Assembly (NCBI GenBank): GCA_002887195.1
Contig: PJAB01000528.1
Span: forward strand, 1-24,622
From: Chrysochromulina parva
Lineage: Eukaryota > Haptophyta > Prymnesiales > Chrysochromulinaceae
Length of the DNA stretch: 24,622 nucleotides
Direction: 5' to 3'
Under the pieces are notes generated by a model. The model made no database searches. It was not told the DNA's origin and was given only the letters and a program-made list of their open reading frames with translations. Numbering within the stretch: position 1 is the stretch's first letter; every line of letters starts with the position of its first letter. Positions 7,308-13,993 of this stretch are shown here, in pieces. A program made the position numbers and the translations under genes.

Positions 7308-10300
7308 TCATGACGAAGCCCATGTCAAGGGCTCGAGCACGCCTAGCCGAGTGAGCTCCTCCCTGATCGCCTGAGCTGAGGGCGCCTCGCGTCGGTGATA
7401 CACTGCTGGCTGGCCGAGCGGCGCAGGCAGCTGGCGCCAGCCGGGGCCGTGCACGTGACCATGAGCGGGCACCGACTCGGCGAGGTGCGCCGAGTGCTCC
7501 GCCTCCACGCTGGTCCCCTTCGATGTGGACGGCGGTGGCTTTTGCTGCGGCTGCGGTGGCTGCTGCGGCGGCGGCTGCGACTGCTGCTGTTGCTGGGTCG
7601 GAGCTGACGTCCATAGAGGCACCCATTCTCCGCTTGGGATGTAAGCGCGCACGCTGTTCACACCCGGCTCGAGCACGGGGTACACGAGCCAATCGGCGCC
7701 GATCATGAAGCCGCGGATGCGCCCCTCGCCACCGTCGGCCTGCGCTCGGTCGTTCAGAAGCGTCGGGTCGTCCGGGAAGTGGAGGACGGGGTGTCGGATG
7801 AGCGGCCAGCCGCGCTCCGCGGCCTCCTGCATGAGCGCGCGCCGGTAGGGCCGGAAGGCTCGGAAGACGAGCACGAAGCGTCGGAAGTGGGCGAGCGTCT
7901 CCGGATCGGTCCAAACTTGATGATTGTCCCTCGGGAGCAACCCCTCGTGTGTGCGGAAGACGGCGCCCGAGAAGGCGTTCGCCTCGACCCAGCGCAAGAG
8001 GAGCTCGCGGTCGCGGAGCAGCGACACCCCCTTGTACCCGACGAGGGAGGTCATGAATAGCGAGGTGTGATCGATACTCGTGTACCCGCCGACATCCGAG
8101 TGAGTGAGAGCGAACCCCGAGAGGCCGCCGCTCAGGGTGGCGGTAACAGCCGAAGCGAACCCGTCGTGCTCGTCCCACGTGTGCATCTGGTCGCCCAGCC
8201 AAAAGAGGCGCGCCACGCCTGGGGAGGTGGTGTAGCCCGAACGCGAGAAGATGAGCACGTCGTCGGCGACGCCGGCCTCTTCGGCCGCTTCCCAATTGAG
8301 GCGTGCCCACTCGACAGGGTAACGGTTGTGGTACGAGCACGGGGCGCTCTTGTCATGCAGCTGCACCCCCTCACACGGCAGCGCCTCTCCGAAATCGGCC
8401 ATCCAGCCGTCCGATGCGCCCGGTCCATCTCCGAGCATCTCGCGCCCGAACACCTCGATGCGCATCCAATCGCGAGCGCGCGGGTTCGTCAGGTCGAGCA
8501 TCGCCGCCGTGTAACCTCCGACCTCTACGAAGTGCGGCTTCGCAGCGGGCGGCGCCACCGAGCCTTCTGCCGACGAGGCGGCTGACGACGAGGTGGCTGT
8601 GCCCCACGATGGCACGTGCAAGCTTGGCACTTGCGAGCTAGGCTCCACGGGTGTGGCGGCGGCGGCATTGAGCGCAAGGGGCGGGGTATGGAGCGTAGAT
8701 GGTTCCGCGTGCACTAGAAATCCTTGTCGCGCCGCCTCGGCGAACATGTGACGCGAAGCGTTGCGCAGGCGCGGCGTGCCGCCAAGGTCGGATAACATGG
8801 AGTTGACGTATGTGAGCATGCGAATGGGCGGCTGCTGCGCGCGTAGCTCCGCTCGGAGCGCCGTCCAGTCGGTGTACACCTGCTCGTCCACGTGCCAGTT
8901 CCACCAGAGGCGGGATCCCCACAGCGTGTCACGCGCCCCCACCCAGTCCTGCATCCAGACCGCACTCAGCGGGACGCCCGCCTCATGCAGCACACGCACT
9001 ACGCGGCGCACCACGTCCGATCCGCCCTGCACCCCCACGATGGCGCCCTCGTCCGCCCAGGCTGGCAGCGGTCGCTGTCGGCCAGTATACTCAGTGAGCG
9101 TTTCCAGCGCCAGGAGCACTTCGGACTGAGGCACAAAGCCGCGCCCAATGACTCCCGATGAGTCATTGACGAAGCCGCGCCCAATGACTCCCGATGAGTC
9201 ATTGACGAAGCCGCGCCCAATGACTGCGGCGGTGGGAGCACGGCTGCTCGGCACCTTCGATTGAGCCACGGGCTCCGCCGCGGCCGAAGGCACCCTTGCC
9301 GCTCTTGCCGGTGGGGGGCGCGCTGATCCGAAGATACGCCCCCGCATCGCGCCGGCGTGGACGGTGATGACGATGCCGGCGGCATCCGCCGCATCCGCGG
9401 CCGAGTCGAAATGGGAAAGGCCATCTTCTCCCGCCCACCTCGGGCGGCCGGGCTGCCAGTGGGCGCGGCTGCCAGCCGTGCGCCAGCCCGCCGCCGCTCC
9501 CCACGCCGCCACCCAGCCCGCCGCGCGCGCCGCCGCGCGGCGGGCTGCGCCGCCACCGACGCGCCCCGTGCTACCGAAGCGTCCACCCGACAGGATGCCC
9601 GCCTCCGCACACCCGTCGGAGGCGAGGTCGAAGAGGGAGAGCTCGGTATTCTCGAGGACGACGCCAACGGCCGCGGACGTGATGTACGACGCCGATGCGG
9701 CGTACGTTGTGTAGTCGTTCCCGCTTCCGCCGCCCTTGAAGTGATCAAGGATGACGGAGAGGGGCTGCGTCGACGGCGACCCGCGCCCAATACCCTGCTC
9801 GCTCACGAAGGAGGGGACGCAGTGGCCGCGCAGGTTGAAGTAGCGGTACTGGACGCCCAGCCCCCACACGGCCACCTCGTCCGCGCCATGGCCCGGCGGT
9901 ACGCCCGCGCCCAAGTCGTGCGTAATCTGGACGCGATTCGCATGTGCGGCGGTGGCGCCACTGAGCCTCAATTCGAAGTGCACGTGGGAGCCGGCGACGC
10001 TGAAGCGCATCTGCCACTCGAGGCCGGTGCACTGGGTGCTGCCATCGTCGAAGCGGCCCCGGACGATGGCGGCCGAGCCGCTGCCGCTCGGCACCGCTTC
10101 GACGCTCTCGAGACGCTGAGCGACGCACTGCCACTCGATTCGATCTTTGAACTTGAAGTTGCCCGAGTCCTCAGTCACGAGTGACGTGGCGCCCGCGATC
10201 GCGACGAAGGGCTGCGAAGCCCGGGTGCGCCAGAGCTCATGGCCGTCGCCAGAGACGCTGAGCTGCTGCGCGGACGGCGACCAATGCAGCTGGAAGCCTG

Positions 10301-10616
10301 ACCCTGGGAATGCATGCGTAAAGAATGCCGTGGCACCGTCTGCGACATTGAGTACTGGTGTGGGCGATTGGGGCTTGACGCGGTCCCACATGACGAGCAG
10401 ATCGATCAGAATGATGCGCCAATTCTCTCGTAGGTAGAGAGCCATCATGATGGGCACCAGCCAAGGGAAGACGCACACAGCAAGCGGCCTGCCGAAGCTG
10501 CGCACGCAAGGCTTCCTCTTGCGGCAGTAGATCCAGAGGAGGATGGAGCTGCAGACAGATGTGACGCGTAGCGGTGGGCAGCGTGCCAGCAGCACCCACG
10601 CTCGCACGAACACCAT
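7308..10616 (-). CDS. GH31 alpha-glycosidase with sulfoquinovosidase (YihQ-type) active site
   Basis: The protein has 1102 residues from the ATG at 10614-10616; the frame reaches a GTG at 10751. Two or three hydrophobic segments in residues ~20-80 suggest a membrane anchor or targeting signal. The GH31 core carries SEQGIGRG, MQDWVGARDT and SRLWWNW. The nucleophile Asp is D741 (MADFGE), the acid/base Asp is D809 (FWLGDQ), and HSDVGGYT follows. Residues matching the E. coli YihQ sulfonate-binding set (Q262, Q288, R301, W304, Y508) are Q530, Q556, R569, W572 and Y845, with identical spacing within each block. YihQ releases sulfoquinovose from sulfolipid (SQDG) derivatives. The chain is longer than bacterial relatives because of low-complexity insertions before the barrel, at ~640-705, and a Gln/Pro-rich one near the C-terminus. 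Sulfolipid turnover is a sound hypothesis; other GH31 specificity is not excluded. Confidence 0.85.
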   Translation of the reverse strand: MVFVRAWVLLARCPPLRVTSVCSSILLWIYCRKRKPCVRSFGRPLAVCVFPWLVPIMMALYLRENWRIILIDLLVMWDRVKPQSPTPVLNVADGATAFFTHAFPGSGFQLHWSPSAQQLSVSGDGHELWRTRASQPFVAIAGATSLVTEDSGNFKFKDRIEWQCVAQRLESVEAVPSGSGSAAIVRGRFDDGSTQCTGLEWQMRFSVAGSHVHFELRLSGATAAHANRVQITHDLGAGVPPGHGADEVAVWGLGVQYRYFNLRGHCVPSFVSEQGIGRGSPSTQPLSVILDHFKGGGSGNDYTTYAASASYITSAAVGVVLENTELSLFDLASDGCAEAGILSGGRFGSTGRVGGGAARRAAARAAGWVAAWGAAAGWRTAGSRAHWQPGRPRWAGEDGLSHFDSAADAADAAGIVITVHAGAMRGRIFGSARPPPARAARVPSAAAEPVAQSKVPSSRAPTAAVIGRGFVNDSSGVIGRGFVNDSSGVIGRGFVPQSEVLLALETLTEYTGRQRPLPAWADEGAIVGVQGGSDVVRRVVRVLHEAGVPLSAVWMQDWVGARDTLWGSRLWWNWHVDEQVYTDWTALRAELRAQQPPIRMLTYVNSMLSDLGGTPRLRNASRHMFAEAARQGFLVHAEPSTLHTPPLALNAAAATPVEPSSQVPSLHVPSWGTATSSSAASSAEGSVAPPAAKPHFVEVGGYTAAMLDLTNPRARDWMRIEVFGREMLGDGPGASDGWMADFGEALPCEGVQLHDKSAPCSYHNRYPVEWARLNWEAAEEAGVADDVLIFSRSGYTTSPGVARLFWLGDQMHTWDEHDGFASAVTATLSGGLSGFALTHSDVGGYTSIDHTSLFMTSLVGYKGVSLLRDRELLLRWVEANAFSGAVFRTHEGLLPRDNHQVWTDPETLAHFRRFVLVFRAFRPYRRALMQEAAERGWPLIRHPVLHFPDDPTLLNDRAQADGGEGRIRGFMIGADWLVYPVLEPGVNSVRAYIPSGEWVPLWTSAPTQQQQQSQPPPQQPPQPQQKPPPSTSKGTSVEAEHSAHLAESVPAHGHVHGPGWRQLPAPLGQPAVYHRREAPSAQAIREELTRLGVLEPLTWASS
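7500..7605 (-). repeat. Gln/Pro-coding low-complexity insertion in the GH31 C-terminal domain
   Basis: CTG/TTG/CGG-type triplets on the + strand read as a run of Gln and Pro on the coding strand. They separate EWVPLWT from the later GPGWRQLPAPLGQPAVYHR, which in GH31 relatives lie close together. The insertion is therefore a surface loop expansion within an otherwise conserved beta domain. Confidence 0.7.
9133..9228 (-). repeat. 36-bp coding tandem repeat, each unit carrying a 9-bp hairpin
   Basis: Two full 36-bp copies (9141-9176 and 9177-9212), with partial copies on either side, encode VIGRGFVNDSSG on the minus strand. Each full unit contains CAATGACTC-CCGAT-GAGTCATTG (9146-9168 and 9182-9204), a perfect 9-bp inverted repeat that includes TGAGTCA, the AP-1/GCN4 bZIP core. 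The array lies in the insertion just before the catalytic barrel of the GH31 gene. Confidence 0.9.
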
Positions 10617-11111
10617 CACTTCGCCGGCGAGGGAACACGAGCTCTCGACGTCGGCTGTCAGGGACGAGAACCGGACGGATCTTTGTAAATTGACGAAACA
10701 GGCTCGAACAAGATTCCGCGAGCGACCCGATTTCCAGACCGGGACGTCCACGAAGGAGGCCTTTTAAAATGAACGCTCGAGAAGGAGAGAAGGTCTTTGG
10801 TGGGGCGTTTTGGGGGCGTACATGTACGTTCATGTCTGCAAATTTTGTCACCCATTTTGTTGAGCTGTTCCCGGTTGACTCTCAAACAGGCGTGTCCACA
10901 AGAACTTGAATGTCGACTCACCGATGGAGATCTCCACTGGAGGATCGTAGCTCACTTGATTGACTTGACTTGACTTGACATAGAGTAGGGTCAAATGTGT
11001 CCCGGCTCCCCCAGGTGTCTACATACGGTACCGGTGTGCGTCCGCGTGTCCCGTGTGTCCCGTGTGTGTCCCGGCTCCCCCGGTGTCTTTTTACCGGTAA
11101 AAACTTAGTGC
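10617..11111. promoter_or_regulatory. Divergent promoter region of the GH31 and FkbM genes with several repeats
   Basis: This 495-bp spacer lies between divergent ATGs. It holds (TTGAC)x4 at 10960-10979 and a near-perfect 25-bp direct repeat (10996-11020 and 11065-11088, beginning TGTGTCCCGGCTCCCCC). Each repeat copy is followed within a few bases by a TACCGGT motif; the second is the 10-bp palindrome TTACCGGTAA at 11091-11100, 11 nt before the methyltransferase ATG. Transcription starts cannot be placed. Confidence 0.5.
10996..11088. repeat. Direct repeat (24-25 bp, ~69-bp spacing) in promoter spacer
   Basis: The two copies differ by a single one-base indel and lie 69 bp apart, with GTGTCCC-type short repeats between them. 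This looks like a recent tandem duplication next to the start of the FkbM-type gene. Confidence 0.85.
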
Positions 11112-12089
11112 ATGGTCGACGACGGCTTAGGAACTATGAGCTCGGGCTGCGGCCCTCGCAACATTTACGTCGATCTTGGCGCCTCGTGGTGCAACACCCT
11201 GCTCTTGCACACGAAGCTTGAGGAGGCGCGCAAACGGACGGGCCCGTGGCTGGTCTACGCCTTTGAGGCAGCACCGCTGATCGCACCATATGTTGAGAGC
11301 TGCGCGGCTGAGTTGACGGCTGGTCGATTGATCCCTGCAGCGCCAGTCCCGCCTACCGGGTCCTCGACAGAGTTCGTCAAGTACGTGAAGGCCCATGACA
11401 AGTTGAAGATCTGCTACGAGGTAGACGAAAGAAAGGTCAAGAAGTGTGTCTTCTCGCTGCCCGAGATGGTCCGAAACATGAGCCAGTTGTCTGCTCATCC
11501 ATGGCTTGGAAGCCGGGAAACCGTATCGGCTCGACTCGCGGCGGCGAGGCACGCGTGCCCGAAGCGTGCTTCCACATTCACGGCGATACATGCTGCCGCC
11601 AGCGACGGCAATACGATGGTCCGCATGAGTGGCGGCATCGAGCAGCTGATGGTCGGTGGCTCCAAGCCGTTTGGCATGAATGGTCTTTACGCGCACAATC
11701 ATTCGATTGGCGGCAAGGCGCACGAGACGGTCTGGGATGTTCTCGCGTTCGACACGGCCAGGTGGATCCAGCAGAGTGTGAGGCCTGAGGACTTTTTCGT
11801 GCTAAAGATGGACATTGAAGGGTTCGAGCACAAGGTCATCCCCGCCATGCTCAAGGCCAACCTGACCGGCTTGATCGACGTCTTTGCTTGGGAATGCCAC
11901 TATGGGGTTCCCGGCTCGACGTGCCAATCGCTGCACGCCGCGGCGTTCGGGATGCCGGGCTTCCTTCCCACCGAAGCTGTGTACACTGAGAGTAGGGGCA
12001 GCGGAATCTTTCGCAAGATCGACATGATTGAACGATTGAAGATCCAAACATGGATCGAAAGCCTACAACGACGAAATCCTAAGATATGA
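11112..12089 (+). CDS. FkbM-type SAM-dependent methyltransferase
   Basis: The protein has 325 residues. Motif I for S-adenosylmethionine binding is YVDLGAS (D21), the second-strand acidic residue is in YAFEAAP (E52), and AIHAAASDGNTMVRM is the usual third segment. VLKMDIEGFEHKVIPAML (D234-IEG) is the diagnostic FkbM block. FkbM enzymes O-methylate hydroxyls, often on glycans, lipids or polyketides; many algal members are uncharacterised. Residues ~95-185 form a family-specific insert. The frame is closed by TAG at 11106-11108, only one codon before the ATG, and AG there could be a splice acceptor, so an upstream exon with a signal or membrane anchor may be missing. It is divergent from the GH31 gene and upstream of the PC-esterase-like gene on the same strand. 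Substrate unknown. Confidence 0.8.
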   Translation: MVDDGLGTMSSGCGPRNIYVDLGASWCNTLLLHTKLEEARKRTGPWLVYAFEAAPLIAPYVESCAAELTAGRLIPAAPVPPTGSSTEFVKYVKAHDKLKICYEVDERKVKKCVFSLPEMVRNMSQLSAHPWLGSRETVSARLAAARHACPKRASTFTAIHAAASDGNTMVRMSGGIEQLMVGGSKPFGMNGLYAHNHSIGGKAHETVWDVLAFDTARWIQQSVRPEDFFVLKMDIEGFEHKVIPAMLKANLTGLIDVFAWECHYGVPGSTCQSLHAAAFGMPGFLPTEAVYTESRGSGIFRKIDMIERLKIQTWIESLQRRNPKI

Positions 12090-12617
12090 TCCTCATATTT
12101 TCAGTTCGGCGTGATGTACGATTGGTGGATGTACATGGGTACATTGTACTGGGATTTCACGTTTGGTCTGTAATCATTATCATACCGCGCCGTACTGATA
12201 GAACCCCCGGGCATGCATGAAGATAGTGCATGTGTAGGCCAAAACTTATACTTCGCTTGTGCTGGGGGTTCCAAGCGAACCGCCCCTCGCCAGGGGGGAG
12301 AGGGAGGAGCCCTTGGGGGGAGTTCGCTAGCCGCCCGATGGTCGCCCGCCTCGTTAGGTACGGTCCGGTGAGACAAAAGGCAACTTTTCTAAAGGATGCG
12401 GTCGCAAGTTAGGTAAATAAACATCTTTGCGTTGCATGCATCATTGCATGCAGTATTTCTTGAACTTGAACTTGAACTACTAGTATTCATTTATCCGTTG
12501 ACTCGTAAACTAGAACTTGTGATCGAGAACCCGCCCTACCGCGGCATCGGCACTCCCTCAAGGGACGTGAACTAGCATCCTCTTCCCAATGCACACACCC
12601 TCCCCTTTGAGGAGCAC
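12090..12617. other. Intergenic spacer with hairpin, short repeats and AATAAA
   Basis: The spacer is 528 bp long. It holds a GC-rich hairpin (12274-12328), an AATAAA at about 12416 (possible polyadenylation signal for the methyltransferase), two copies of TTGCATGCA near 12433 and 12445, and (TTGAAC)x3 at 12460-12477. No coding frame with recognisable domains was found. Confidence 0.5.
12274..12328. repeat. GC-rich imperfect hairpin
   Basis: AGCGAAC (12274-12280) is exactly reverse-complemented by GTTCGCT (12322-12328), and the enclosed C-rich and G-rich runs (CGCCCC, GGGGGG) extend pairing imperfectly. It could be an RNA structure in the 3' flank of the methyltransferase gene. It lacks tRNA or known ncRNA signatures. 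Confidence 0.5.
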
Positions 12618-13727
12618 ATGGCAACCACCGCCCCGGGAAATAAGATGAATTCTTGCTTTTACGGTTCGGCGCCTGGAAGTTGGCGCCCGTGCAGCTGCGG
12701 CTCATCACACACGTCGCGCCCGTGCGGCTGCAACGCGCCCGAATGGCAGCTCGCAGCTGGTTGCTCACCGCTGCGACGGTACGTGTGGGTCGACCCAGCA
12801 CACTGCGGTAAACCTCAGCCCTCGATCGTGCCCAATGCTGCCCCAAGTAATTTGCCCACCTGCGTGCAGCGCGACAATGCGTTGCTCGCGGCCGATCTCA
12901 ACGATTCATCCGTGCTGATGATTGGAGACTCGACTACCACGCAGCTGCTGATGCACAGCTGCGAGGCTTTCACATCGCGCCCGAAAGCATTTGTGCCGGT
13001 CAAGAACGGCTCTCTCAACCTCACGCAGTACTGGCGCCGGCTGCGCTCGCCCGAAAATCACGCCTGCGAGACGCACGTGCAGGGACAGCAGGGCGGCTTT
13101 GTGATCGGCTCGTTCTCGCACTTTGGCATCACGGGCCCTCCCTACTGGGAGTTTGCCTATCCACTGCCTCCCTGGTTGAGCAGCACATTGGTGGGCATGG
13201 TGCGCGACGACTTGCCACGATTCCGGCAGCACGTGCGAGGCGGTGGCGATCCGGCGGTCGTGATTGCCGCCGGGGGCTATTGGGACATTGCAAGATGGTG
13301 GGCTCACCTCTCCAATTATTCGAAGCACTGGTCCTTGCCGCCGGACACGCCGGACGCCAATTACACCTCCATGTACCTGCATGGCGTGCACCGCTTCGTG
13401 CTCCAAGTCCGGCGCAGCTTCCCACGCTCGCTCGTCGTGTGGCGCCTCATGCACCGTAGCATGAAGAACGGTATCAACCCGATGGTGGTGACGCGATTCA
13501 ACTCTGCGGTACGTGCCGCCGCGCTGGGCTGGCGGCTTCCACTGTTCGACGTGGAGGGGATGATGGCGTCCCTCTCCAAGAGCACGAACCCTGGCCTTGG
13601 CAGAGGAGCCGTGTACGGGTTGCAGGATGGCTTGCATCTGCACCCGTGGCTGAATGTGGCGCTCCTCAATGTGATTCTGAATCTGGCTCGGCCCGCTCGG
13701 GACCACGGCCGCGTCGCCCGCTCGTGA
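12618..13727 (+). CDS. SGNH / PC-esterase-like (TBL-type) acyltransferase or esterase
   Basis: The protein has 369 residues. The Ser-containing GDS block is MIGDSTTTQL (S105), a central Gly-rich block AAGGYWDIARW lies at ~217-227, and the catalytic pair is D337/H340 in QDGLHLHPWLN, i.e. D-x-x-H. GDS near the start with D-x-x-H near the end is the layout of the PC-esterase branch of SGNH hydrolases, which includes plant TBL polysaccharide O-acetyltransferases, fungal Cas1p-type and animal NXPE/CASD1-like proteins. The N-terminal ~55 residues are Cys-rich (eight Cys, with CSCG and CGC), as in the disulfide-bonded N-part of TBL proteins. That implies a secretory-pathway location, yet no signal peptide or anchor is visible. 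The frame is open back to TAG at 12573, so an upstream exon is possible. Substrate unknown; O-acetylation of glycans is the best guess. Confidence 0.72.
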   Translation: MATTAPGNKMNSCFYGSAPGSWRPCSCGSSHTSRPCGCNAPEWQLAAGCSPLRRYVWVDPAHCGKPQPSIVPNAAPSNLPTCVQRDNALLAADLNDSSVLMIGDSTTTQLLMHSCEAFTSRPKAFVPVKNGSLNLTQYWRRLRSPENHACETHVQGQQGGFVIGSFSHFGITGPPYWEFAYPLPPWLSSTLVGMVRDDLPRFRQHVRGGGDPAVVIAAGGYWDIARWWAHLSNYSKHWSLPPDTPDANYTSMYLHGVHRFVLQVRRSFPRSLVVWRLMHRSMKNGINPMVVTRFNSAVRAAALGWRLPLFDVEGMMASLSKSTNPGLGRGAVYGLQDGLHLHPWLNVALLNVILNLARPARDHGRVARS

Positions 13728-13993
13728 ACGCGCGACGCGGTTGGACTCGGGAAAGAGCTAAAAGCCGTAGAGCGATTGGAGTCCTTTTCAGTAAGAAAAT
13801 GCCATCCTCACATCGGCGACGTTCGGTTTCCGTTCCAACCCGTGACACGACGATCAAGGACACAGAGAAAAGATAGATCACGCTCGTTTTCAGAAACGAC
13901 AAGCGTCGACCGGACAAAACGGCGGACAGCCGCAACATAGAGCGTGCGCGCCACGGTCGGGGACATCCTACACGACACATCCGGCCACACATC
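13728..13993. other. Short convergent spacer with a small hairpin
   Basis: These 266 bp lie between two convergent stops. A 6-bp stem with a 4-nt loop, TCGTTT-TCAG-AAACGA (13884-13899), is the only structure noted. It is symmetric and could act in 3'-end formation for either gene. Confidence 0.4.

Noticed and set aside
9357..10184. + strand frame of 275 codons inside the GH31 gene
   Set aside because: It is antisense to conserved GH31 sequence, has no domain, and GC-rich DNA commonly leaves such frames open.
10617..10751. GTG-initiated N-terminal extension of the GH31 protein
   Set aside because: A eukaryotic gene is unlikely to use GTG; the first in-frame ATG at 10616 was used. The same reasoning was applied at 348 and 4484.
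12255..12300. GGGGTTCCAAGC stretch resembling a tRNA T-arm
   Set aside because: It lacks a proper seven-base T loop, acceptor stem, D arm and anticodon arm at the right distances.
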